Assembly (NCBI GenBank): GCA_030044105.1
Contig: JASHWL010000065.1
Span: 1-6,278 of the forward strand
Origin: Thermoplasmata archaeon
GTDB lineage: Archaea; Thermoplasmatota; Thermoplasmata; Lutacidiplasmatales; UBA184
Reading direction: 5' to 3'
Length of the DNA stretch: 6,278 nt
Of the stretch, positions 1-5,478 are shown in pieces (the stretch's first letter is position 1; every line of letters starts with the position of its first letter). The position numbers were made by a program, and so were the translations under genes. The notes under the pieces are model-generated. The model was not told where the DNA came from and did not search any database. It saw only the letters and a program-made list of their open reading frames with translations.

Positions 1-498
1 CCGGAGCCCGACGAGGGCCAACACATCCTGGTGGTCGCGGGCGAACTCGCTCGCGGCCATCGATCGGACCGGGCGGAACGCGAGCTCGCGCCAGAGGCGA
101 CCGGCCGGCGGGGCCGGGTCCGGCCAGGTCAGGCGGTAGACGAAGTGGAGGTCCCAGTGGGGGTCCCCCACGGTCCCGGCACGCCCGTACGTCTCCGAGA
201 ACACCTCGGGCCGGCCCGGGTCCTCGATCGGGCGCCCGAGGATCTCGGCCGAGATCCGGCGGGCCGCGTCCGCGGGGGACTCGAACAGCAGCAGATGGCT
301 CGCCGGGAGCATCCAGCGATCCGGCCAGCGGCGGATCCGCTCCCCGCTCAACCCACCCGCCTCGGACCACGGGCCCTCGGGAGCGATCCGACCCAGGAGC
401 ACCTCTCCCGGGCGGGCGGCGGACTCGACGACGAGGAAGGCGCTCAGGCAGACGCCGTCCTCGGGGACGACCGACGTGTCGGCCGAGGGCGCCCGCAT
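1..498 (-). CDS. Divergent Nudix-fold protein, partial (C-terminus beyond left edge)
   Basis: The minus strand is open from the left edge; 166 residues are visible if translation starts at the ATG at 498. The layout is Nudix-like: a first strand (VCLSAFLVVE, residues 16-25), a VLLGR strand (33-37), then LPASHLLLFESP and AARRI-AEILG (64-88), where a Nudix box should lie, and a WRELAFRPV segment with a final FARDHQDVLALVGL, as at the end of many Nudix proteins. Against GX5EX7REUXEEXGU, only E73, R81, E85 and G88 remain; the first Gly is Ser67, and two Glu are Ile82 and Ile86. Most Nudix enzymes use this box to bind Mg2+ and cleave nucleoside diphosphate derivatives, so activity here is doubtful. 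In-frame GTG codons at 546 and 534 are alternative starts; the ATG was chosen because the fold begins just after it. It lies downstream of the surface-protein gene on the same strand with no clear promoter, so cotranscription is possible. Fold call moderate; function unknown. Confidence 0.6.
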   Translation of the reverse strand, partial: MRAPSADTSVVPEDGVCLSAFLVVESAARPGEVLLGRIAPEGPWSEAGGLSGERIRRWPDRWMLPASHLLLFESPADAARRISAEILGRPIEDPGRPEVFSETYGRAGTVGDPHWDLHFVYRLTWPDPAPPAGRLWRELAFRPVRSMAASEFARDHQDVLALVGLR

Positions 499-578
499 CC
501 CCGGACGAAACCGACAGAACCGGCGCGCGGCCACGGCGGCGGACACACCACGGCGGTCCCTTGAGCTCTGCGCGCACC

Positions 579-1283
579 CTACGGGCCGCCGGTCGGCGGG
601 GGCGACGCCGGCGTCGGGGGCGGACTCCGGCGCCGCCGCAGCGCCACCACGACCAGCGCGACGAGCGCCACCGCGACCACGACCGGCAGGATCACCGCCC
701 AGTCGATGGGGGAGCTGCCGCCCCCCGAGCTCGCCGGGCAGAGCGGGCCGGAGCAGGAGCCGACGTTCTGGTAGAACGAACCGAGCGCGCTCGACGCGGT
801 CGTCGTGCCCAGCGTGGCCGTGGCGAGCGCGTTGACGATGAAGCCCGAGGACGTGCCGACCGCGACCTTCGCGATGCTGAACGTGAGCACGGTCCCGCTG
901 TTCGAGAGCGAGAACGGCAGGGGCCCCGCCGGGGAGGACGACGGCTCCAGGCTGACGTAGCTGCCCGCGGTCGTGTTGTTCCCGAACAGGGCGTAGGCGG
1001 TCGCGTTGAGCTGCGACCCCCCTCCGAAGTCGACCGAGTAGGAGTACGAGGCGGAGTTCAGCACGAACGGTCCGTCGAGCGTCACCGTGACCGTGAGGTT
1101 CGACCCGCCCGGGTCGTAGGTCGTGATCCCGATCAGCGCGGCGCTCCGGATCGCCGTGGACGGCGCCTGGCTGAACGAGAGGTCGTAGCCCGAGCCCGAG
1201 GCCGCGGCGAGACCCGCCGAGCCGAGGAGGAGCGCGCCCGCGACCACGGCGAGCGCCACCAGTCGCGCGGAGCGGACGGACAT
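579..1283 (-). CDS. Secreted, C-terminally membrane-anchored surface protein of unknown function
   Basis: This is a 234-residue protein of no recognised family. Residues 1-28 form a signal peptide: Arg4 and Arg7, a hydrophobic core LVALAVVAGALLLG, then an Ala-rich cleavage region. The ectodomain (about 30-190) is rich in Ser, Thr, Gly and Val with a predicted beta character. It carries N-glycosylation sequons at N62, N93, N102 and N103, and a Cys pair (C177, C182) that may form a disulfide. A Gly/Ser linker leads to one transmembrane segment (about 193-215), four Arg (216-219) and a short Pro-rich tail. The topology is therefore N-out, C-in. Such proteins are common on archaeal cells, and a structural or binding role is only a guess. 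The ATG at 1283 is preferred because it begins the signal peptide; the frame stays open upstream but only by running into tRNA-Phe. A box A lies at 1364-1371, predicting a leader of about 58 nt. Confidence 0.75.
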   Translation of the reverse strand: MSVRSARLVALAVVAGALLLGSAGLAAASGSGYDLSFSQAPSTAIRSAALIGITTYDPGGSNLTVTVTLDGPFVLNSASYSYSVDFGGGSQLNATAYALFGNNTTAGSYVSLEPSSSPAGPLPFSLSNSGTVLTFSIAKVAVGTSSGFIVNALATATLGTTTASSALGSFYQNVGSCSGPLCPASSGGGSSPIDWAVILPVVVAVALVALVVVALRRRRSPPPTPASPPPTGGP

Positions 1284-1363
1284 CGGTCCCTGCCGACCCC
1301 GGGACGGCCGCCGCGGAACCCCGTTCCGAGCGCGCCCCGGGTCGCGAATCAGCGGGACGAGGG

Positions 1364-1371
1364 TCGATAAG
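1364..1371 (-). promoter_or_regulatory. Box A (TATA) element for the surface-protein gene
   Basis: On the minus strand this reads CTTATCGA, flanked as GGCTTATCGACCC. It is one of the few A/T-richer spots in this GC-rich gap. Archaeal transcription starts about 25 nt downstream of box A, which places the start near 1341 and gives a leader of about 58 nt before the ATG at 1283. The element closely matches the one before topA (CTTATCAA followed by CCC). It lies about 30 bp past the 3' end of the tRNA gene, so read-through from the tRNA promoter is also possible. Confidence 0.5.
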
Positions 1372-1399
1372 CCTTGCGCGGCGACGGTCCGGAGGGAGG

Positions 1400-1473
1400 T
1401 GCCGCGGGCCGGGCTTGAACCGGCGGCTTCAAGATCTTCAGTCTTGCACTCTCCCAAACTGAGTTACCGCGGC
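1400..1473 (-). tRNA. tRNA-Phe (anticodon GAA)
   Basis: The minus strand folds into a complete 74-nt cloverleaf. The acceptor stem GCCGCGG pairs with CCGCGGC, followed by discriminator A. Positions 8-9 are TA. The D stem ACTC/GAGT encloses AGTTTGGGA, which carries the GG pair. The anticodon stem CAAGA/TCTTG encloses CTGAAGA, giving anticodon GAA with T33 and G37. The variable loop is AAGCC, and the T stem GCCGG/CCGGC encloses TTCAAGC. All stems are fully Watson-Crick. There is no intron, and the 3' CCA is not encoded, so it would be added by the nucleotidyltransferase. GAA reads both Phe codons. Its own box A lies about 30 bp upstream, so the primary transcript would have almost no 5' leader. 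Confidence 0.97.
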
Positions 1474-1500
1474 ACGGAGGGGAGCCCAGCGACGCCCGCC

Positions 1501-1508
1501 ATATTATA
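1501..1508 (-). promoter_or_regulatory. Box A (TATA) promoter of tRNA-Phe
   Basis: On the minus strand the sequence reads CTCTATAATATGG; the core TATAATAT is the most A/T-rich octamer in this part of the window. Its centre is about 31 bp upstream of the first tRNA base at 1473. With a start about 25 nt downstream of box A, the transcript would begin only a few bases before the mature 5' end, as is usual for archaeal tRNA genes. It lies in the 65-bp gap after the thioesterase-like gene, so the tRNA does not depend on transcription from that gene. Confidence 0.8.
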
Positions 1509-1520
1509 GAGAGGGATAGT

Positions 1521-1534
1521 GCGCGCCGGCGCGC
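1521..1534. repeat. Perfect 14-bp GC-only palindrome after the thioesterase-like gene
   Basis: GCGCGCCGGCGCGC is identical to its own reverse complement. It sits 4 bp past the stop codon of the minus-strand thioesterase-like gene and 13 bp before the tRNA box A. As RNA it could form a 5-bp stem with a CCGG loop. A pyrimidine-rich stretch follows on the minus strand, so a role at the 3' end of the upstream mRNA is possible. Short GC palindromes are easily produced by chance at this base composition. Confidence 0.35.
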
Positions 1535-1538
1535 GGGC

Positions 1539-2027
1539 TCAGCGGGACGGGATCGCGTCCCAGAGATAGCCCGGAAGCGATAGGCCGGCGCGCTCGATCT
1601 CGGCCCGCTCCACCGGGCGCCAGAACGTTCGGAGCGAGCCGCACGGACGACCGTCCTCCGAGGCCGAGGTCGCGTCGATCGCGCGTCCCTCCGGGACCAG
1701 GGGTCCGAGGCGGGCCCGGGCCAGGTAGGGTCGTCCGACGCGCGGGAGCCGGCGGTGCTCGTAGGTGCCCGGGCCGGTGCTCACCATCAGCCGGCCGCCC
1801 AGCTCGAGGGCGGTCCAGTAGGAGATCTCGTAGAGCACGGTGAAGTGGAGCCCCGTGTGGAACAGTCCGGGCCAGCCGGTCTCGTCCGACTCGGGCCGGA
1901 AGAACGTCCGGAGCTCGGGGGTCCCGTCGGCCGCCTCCCCCCGTTCGAACCGGAGCCGCAGGCCCCGCGCGTTCGCGGGCCCGCATCCGAAGCACCGGTT
2001 CTCGGGAGGGTTCTCCAGCTCGACCAT
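1539..2027 (-). CDS. Hotdog-fold thioesterase-like protein (PaaI/4HBT superfamily)
   Basis: This 162-residue protein has the length and motif order of a single-domain hotdog protein. The N-terminus carries NRCFGCGPANARGLRLRFE (residues 10-28), the cysteine-containing opening seen in many PaaI-like thioesterases. It is followed by a short strand (PELRTFFRP) and the segment GWPGLFHTGLHFTVLYEISYW (51-71), which corresponds to the family's PG-HGG loop and central helix. His57 is kept, HGG is changed to HTG, and Glu67 lies where the catalytic Asp/Glu of the helix is expected. The superfamily hydrolyses acyl-CoA or acyl-carrier thioesters; the substrate here is unknown, and a non-enzymatic member is possible. 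The ATG at 2027 was chosen because it puts the CFGCG motif near residue 12, as in relatives. The frame extends upstream only to a TTG with a basic, low-complexity N-terminus. It is transcribed divergently from topA; no strong box A was seen for it. Confidence 0.7.
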   Translation of the reverse strand: MVELENPPENRCFGCGPANARGLRLRFERGEAADGTPELRTFFRPESDETGWPGLFHTGLHFTVLYEISYWTALELGGRLMVSTGPGTYEHRRLPRVGRPYLARARLGPLVPEGRAIDATSASEDGRPCGSLRTFWRPVERAEIERAGLSLPGYLWDAIPSR

Positions 2028-2173
2028 GCCGGAGGGACGGGCGGGCCTCCTCTTGCGGTTTCGGAGCCGGGGCGCCTCGGGACCCCGGCCCAACGCGCGC
2101 GCGTGCGTTCGAGCGGCGGATCACCCGTCACCCGCGGGCGAGCCTTATCAACCCCTCCCGACCTCGTGAGTCC
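2028..2173. promoter_or_regulatory. Divergent intergenic promoter region (thioesterase-like gene / topA)
   Basis: This 146-bp gap separates two divergent genes. The plus-strand promoter of topA is clear (box A at 2144-2151). On the minus strand only a weak A-containing patch (GAAACCGCAAGA, about 2051-2062) lies near the expected distance from the ATG at 2027, and it is not a convincing box A. A tandem TCACCC sits at 2121-2133. No larger inverted repeat or operator was recognised. Confidence 0.5.
2144..2151 (+). promoter_or_regulatory. Box A (TATA) promoter of topA, predicting a leaderless mRNA
   Basis: The element CTTATCAA, within GAGCCTTATCAACCC, is centred about 26 nt before the GTG at 2174. 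That is the normal distance from an archaeal box A to the transcription start, so the mRNA should begin at or next to the start codon, without a Shine-Dalgarno leader. No ribosome-binding site lies in the 20 nt before the GTG, which agrees. Confidence 0.7.
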
Positions 2174-4627
2174 GTGCCCGGACCCTCGACCCTCGTCGTG
2201 GCGGAGAAGTTCAACACCGCGCTCCGGATCGCGGTCGTCCTCTCGGACGGCCGGATGAAGCGCGCCCGCGTCGGCGGGACGAACGTCTTCGAGTTCGAGC
2301 GGCCGGACGGCCGCTACGCGGTCGCCGGTCTCCGCGGCCACATCGTCGAGCTCGACTATCCGCCGGAGTTCCAGGAGTGGACGCTGGCGAGCCTGCCCCG
2401 GCTGCTGGAGACCCCTCCGCTCAAGCGGGTGACCGAGACCGGGATCGTCACCACGCTCCAGTCGATGGTGCGCGGCTTCGACCGCGTGATCATCGCCACC
2501 GACTTCGACCGGGAGGGCGAGCTCATCGGCCTCGAGTGCCTCGAGCTCCTGCAGAAGGTCCACCCCGACATCGAGGTCCGGCGGGCCCGGTACAGCGCGC
2601 TCACGCGCGACGAGATCGAGCGGAGCTTCGGGAACCTCCAGACGCTCGACCACGCGCTCGCCGAGGCCGCCTCGGCGCGCCAGGAGATCGACCTCGTCTG
2701 GGGGGCGGTCCTCACGCGCTACCTCTCGCTCACGGCCGGCCAGCGCGGCCGCGGCTTCCTCTCCGCGGGCCGCGTCCAGACCCCGACGCTCGCGCTGCTC
2801 GTCGAGCGCGACCAGACGATCAAGGAGTTCGTCCCGACCCCGTACTGGGAGATCCACGCCGAGGGCGAGAAGGACGGCGAACGGTTCGCCCTGCAGCACG
2901 CCCACGGCCGGTGGGAGGCGAAGTCCGAGGCCGAGGCGGTCTTCGGACGCGTCCGCGACGTCCGCGAGGGCCGCGTGACCGCGTACCAGGAGGAACCGAC
3001 CCGCCGGCGACCGCCGGTCCCGTTCTCCACCACGCTGTTCGTCGCCGAGGCGACCCGGCTCGGGCTCGGCGCCGCGAACGCGATGCGGATCGCGGAGGAC
3101 CTGTACACCCAGGGCCTGATCAGCTACCCGCGGACGGACAACACGGTCTACCCGCGGAGCCTCTCCCTCCGTCCCCTCGTCGAGAAGTTCCGCGAGGGTC
3201 CGTTCGCCGAGGCGGCCGAGTTCGTGCTCACGCAGTCCAGCTTCCGCCCCAGCCGGGGCCGGACCGAGACGACCGATCACCCGCCGATCTATCCGACCGG
3301 CGCGGTCGACCCGAAGAAGCTCCGGCCCGACCACGCGAAGGTCTACGAGCTCGTCGTGCGCCGGTTCCTGGCGACCGTCGCCCCCGACGCGATCGGCTAC
3401 CAGCGCACCGCGCAGGTCGCGATCGCCGGCGAGCCGTTCGAGGGCAAGGGCCAGCACGTGACCGATCCCGGCTGGTACCGCGTCTACCCGTACTCGCAGC
3501 CGGAGGAATCGGCCATGCCGGTGCTCACGATCGGGGAGACGGTCGCCGTCCCGAAGGTCGAGCTGGTCGAGGAGCAGACGCGTCCTCCCCGACGGTTCAC
3601 CCAGGGCTCGCTGATCCAGGAGATGGAGCGCCTGGGGCTGGGCACCAAGAGCACGCGCCACGACGTGCTGCAGAAGCTCTTCGACCGGCACTACGTCAAC
3701 CAGCGGCAGCTCGAGCCCACGACGACGGGGATCGCGGTCACCGACGCGCTCCGCGCCCACGCCGCGCTGATCACGCGGCCGGAGATGACCCACCGGCTCG
3801 AGGAGGACATGGGGCTCGTCGCCGAGTCGAAGAAGCCCAAGACCGAGGTCCTCGACGAGTCGCGGGAGATGCTGCGGGAGGCCTACGGGCTCCTCGCGGC
3901 GAACGCGCCCGCCGTCAAGGAGACGCTGACGGGCGCGCTCGACAAGCAACACTTCGTAGGGCCGTGCCCGCGCTGCGGGGGGGCGCTCCTGATCCAGCGG
4001 AGCCCGCGCGGGTCGCGCTGGATCCAGTGCGCGAACAACCCCGCGTCCTGCACCGTCACCTACTCGCTGCCCGCCGCGGGCTTCATCGAGCCGGCGCCGG
4101 AGTTCCTGTGCGCCCAGTGCAAGGCCCCGCGGCTCAAGATCACGTTCCGGGGCCAGCGACCCGACCTCTACTGCATGAACCCGGAGTGCTCCGAGCACCA
4201 CCGGGCGTTCCGGATCGGCACCTGCCCGGCGAGCCACCATCCGCTCGAGATCCGCTACTCCTTCCTCGGGAAGCGGTTCGTCGGGTGCACGGGCTACCCG
4301 GCGTGCCGGGTCACCTATCCCCTGCCGCAGCGGGGCCGGCTCGACAAGGACCAGCCGCCGTGCCCGACATGCGGCGCGCCGGTCGTGACGGCGATCGAGG
4401 CCGGGCGGCCTCCGTGGACCCTCTGCATCAATCCGGCGTGCCCCACTCGCGTCAAGGAGCCGGCCAAGGCGGCCGCGAAGAAGCCAGCCCGAGCGGGCGC
4501 GAAGGCGAAGGGGCGCGCCAAGGCCGCCGGGGCGACGGCGAAGCCCCGCGCCCGCCGGGCGCGCGCCGCGGAACCCGCGAGCGCGGAGACGGCGGTCGTC
4601 GCTCCGCCCCGCGTGCCGGAGTCGTAA
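2174..4627 (+). CDS. topA: DNA topoisomerase I (type IA) with C-terminal zinc ribbons and a basic tail
   Basis: This 817-residue enzyme cuts and rejoins one DNA strand to relax negative supercoils. The N-terminal TOPRIM domain has the catalytic Glu in VVAEK (E11) and the Mg2+ motif DFDREGE (D110, D112, E114). SAGRVQTPTL (197-206) follows. The cleavage motif GLISYPRTDNT holds Tyr318, which forms the 5'-phosphotyrosyl link, and Arg320. A conserved His is in TDHPPIYPTG (H369), and LGTKSTRHDVLQKL (489-502) completes the core. The C-terminus has four ribbon-like units: C598/C601-C619/C626, C646/C649-C667/C672, a deviant C684-C705/C711, and C730/C733-C751/C756. Residues about 757-800 are rich in Lys, Ala and Arg, resembling histone H1 tails and the basic tails of some bacterial TopA. 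GTG 2174 was chosen because box A is about 26 nt upstream and TOPRIM begins at once. It is probably a single-gene transcript, since the next gene has its own promoter. Family assignment is secure. Confidence 0.96.
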   Translation: MPGPSTLVVAEKFNTALRIAVVLSDGRMKRARVGGTNVFEFERPDGRYAVAGLRGHIVELDYPPEFQEWTLASLPRLLETPPLKRVTETGIVTTLQSMVRGFDRVIIATDFDREGELIGLECLELLQKVHPDIEVRRARYSALTRDEIERSFGNLQTLDHALAEAASARQEIDLVWGAVLTRYLSLTAGQRGRGFLSAGRVQTPTLALLVERDQTIKEFVPTPYWEIHAEGEKDGERFALQHAHGRWEAKSEAEAVFGRVRDVREGRVTAYQEEPTRRRPPVPFSTTLFVAEATRLGLGAANAMRIAEDLYTQGLISYPRTDNTVYPRSLSLRPLVEKFREGPFAEAAEFVLTQSSFRPSRGRTETTDHPPIYPTGAVDPKKLRPDHAKVYELVVRRFLATVAPDAIGYQRTAQVAIAGEPFEGKGQHVTDPGWYRVYPYSQPEESAMPVLTIGETVAVPKVELVEEQTRPPRRFTQGSLIQEMERLGLGTKSTRHDVLQKLFDRHYVNQRQLEPTTTGIAVTDALRAHAALITRPEMTHRLEEDMGLVAESKKPKTEVLDESREMLREAYGLLAANAPAVKETLTGALDKQHFVGPCPRCGGALLIQRSPRGSRWIQCANNPASCTVTYSLPAAGFIEPAPEFLCAQCKAPRLKITFRGQRPDLYCMNPECSEHHRAFRIGTCPASHHPLEIRYSFLGKRFVGCTGYPACRVTYPLPQRGRLDKDQPPCPTCGAPVVTAIEAGRPPWTLCINPACPTRVKEPAKAAAKKPARAGAKAKGRAKAAGATAKPRARRARAAEPASAETAVVAPPRVPES

Positions 4628-4653
4628 ACCAGAAGCATAGGGCCGCGCGCCTA

Positions 4654-4701
4654 AGAGGTCGCCCCCCGGTGGCTCCGGGGGAACTCCGTTCCGCGACCTC
4701 T
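4654..4701. repeat. Nested inverted repeat between topA and the creatininase gene
   Basis: The outer arms AGAGGTCGC (4654-4662) and GCGACCTCT (4693-4701) are perfect 9-bp complements. Directly inside the left arm, CCCCCGG (4663-4669) pairs with CCGGGGG (4675-4681) around the 5-nt loop TGGCT. An 11-nt unpaired stretch (4682-4692) separates the inner stem from the right outer arm. As RNA this would be a stable 16-bp hairpin with a one-sided bulge, starting 27 nt after the topA stop codon. It ends 9 bp before the box A of the next gene. It may shape or protect the topA 3' end, or the DNA dyad may bind a protein next to the promoter. No oligo-T tract follows, so an ordinary archaeal poly-T terminator is not shown. 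Confidence 0.6.
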
Positions 4702-4710
4702 CGCCCCGGG

Positions 4711-4718
4711 TTAAATAC
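4711..4718 (+). promoter_or_regulatory. Box A (TATA) promoter of the creatininase-family gene and uvrA
   Basis: TTAAATAC is the strongest A/T-rich element in the gap after topA. Its centre lies about 26 nt before the GTG at 4740 but only about 14 nt before the in-frame GTG at 4728. An archaeal transcript starts about 25 nt from box A, so the mRNA should begin at 4740, and codon 4728 would not be transcribed. The element probably drives both the creatininase-family gene and uvrA, since no other promoter is seen in the 16-bp gap between them. Confidence 0.75.
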
Positions 4719-4739
4719 GGACGCCCCGTGAAATCTCTC

Positions 4740-5462
4740 GTGGCGGCCTCCCGTCAGCTGCTGGAGCTCGATTCGCGCACGTTCGAGCGCGAGCTCGCCC
4801 GGAATCCCGTCGTCATCGTTCCCGTCGGGGCCCTCGAGGCCCACGGCCCGCACCTGCCGCTCGGGGCCGATCAGATCCAGGCCGAGGCGACCGCGCGCGC
4901 GCTCGCCGACCGGGTGGACGCCCTGATCGCGCCCACGATCGCCTACGGGTCCGCGCCGGGGGCCCGGCGGTTCCCGGGCACCGTCTCGCTCTCCATGGCC
5001 CAGCTGCAGACCCACGCGACCGGCGTGCTCTCCGAGCTCGCGCGCTCCGGCGTCCGGCGTCTCCTCGTGCTCTCGGGGCACGCCGAGCGCGGCCACATGG
5101 CGGCGCTCCGCGAGGCGGCCGACGACGCGATGCGCGCCCACCCCGCGACGCGGATCGTCGTGCTCTCCGACTACGATTTCGTCTACGAGCTGCGGGGCAC
5201 GGAGTCGCCCGCGACCGACGGCCACGCGGGACTCCTCGAGACCTCCCGCGTGATGGCGCTGGCGCCGGGCGCGGTCGGGACCGCGCGGCCGGTCGTGCTC
5301 GAGCGGGGCAGCCCGTTCGTGCCGGGACCGCCCGACGCGCGGGAGTGGCCCGAGAGCGTCATGGGCGACACGCGGCCCGCGTCGGCCGAGCTCGGACGTC
5401 GCGTGCAGGACCACGTGGTCGCGCGCCTGGTCGAGACGGTCGGCGCGCTCCTGCCGGCCTGA
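4740..5462 (+). CDS. Creatininase-family metal-dependent amidohydrolase
   Basis: With GTG 4740 as start the protein has 240 residues, normal for the family. The dinuclear-metal ligands can be matched to creatininase. The motif EAHGPHLPLGAD gives Glu33, His35 and Asp44. SGHAERGH gives His114 and Glu116, where many relatives have NGHGGN instead. DGHAGLLETS (160-169) holds the late conserved His162 and Glu167. The family hydrolyses amide bonds in creatinine and related compounds; archaeal members include the FAPy-nucleotide deformylase ArfB of riboflavin/F420 synthesis, and another relative (MftE) matures mycofactocin. Which substrate applies here cannot be read from the sequence, and no pathway genes adjoin it. 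GTG 4740 is preferred to GTG 4728 because box A is centred about 26 nt upstream of 4740, giving a leaderless mRNA. uvrA follows after 16 bp, so the two are likely cotranscribed. Confidence 0.88.
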   Translation: MAASRQLLELDSRTFERELARNPVVIVPVGALEAHGPHLPLGADQIQAEATARALADRVDALIAPTIAYGSAPGARRFPGTVSLSMAQLQTHATGVLSELARSGVRRLLVLSGHAERGHMAALREAADDAMRAHPATRIVVLSDYDFVYELRGTESPATDGHAGLLETSRVMALAPGAVGTARPVVLERGSPFVPGPPDAREWPESVMGDTRPASAELGRRVQDHVVARLVETVGALLPA

Positions 5463-5470
5463 GCCGGATC

Positions 5471-5474
5471 GAGG
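5471..5474 (+). promoter_or_regulatory. Weak ribosome-binding site of uvrA
   Basis: GAGG lies 4 nt before the ATG at 5479, within the 16-bp gap after the creatininase stop codon. It partly matches the archaeal Shine-Dalgarno core. As the second gene of the transcript, uvrA needs internal initiation, unlike the apparently leaderless first gene, so a short RBS here makes sense. The match is only four bases and the spacing is short. Confidence 0.4.
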
Positions 5475-5478
5475 ACCG

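Noticed and set aside
31..564. A 177-codon plus-strand open frame at the left end.
   Set aside because: Its product is Arg/Gly/Pro-rich without motifs. The minus strand has a more natural protein with Nudix-like strands and helices, unbroken to the window edge.
1284..1457. A 58-codon N-terminal extension of the surface protein.
   Set aside because: It would start inside tRNA-Phe and pass through the gene's own box A. The signal peptide begins at the ATG at 1283.
1400..1473. Possible integration (att) site at the tRNA-Phe 3' end.
   Set aside because: No second copy of the tRNA 3' end and no integrase are present in the window, and the gene is intact.
2028..2093. A 22-codon upstream extension of the thioesterase-like gene to a TTG.
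   Set aside because: The added residues are basic and low-complexity, and the family's CFGCG motif normally lies close to the N-terminus, as it does from the ATG at 2027.
1787..4240. An open frame of 817 codons on the minus strand opposite topA.
   Set aside because: It is an antisense shadow of topA caused by high GC content. The translation is low-complexity, rich in Arg, Asp, Glu, Leu and Gly with no motifs, while the plus-strand frame has every type IA topoisomerase motif. It also runs in a wrong frame through the thioesterase-like gene.
2377..4731. A second long plus-strand open frame inside topA.
   Set aside because: It is the +2 frame of the same coding sequence, dominated by Arg, Pro, Ala and Gly, with no recognisable domain.
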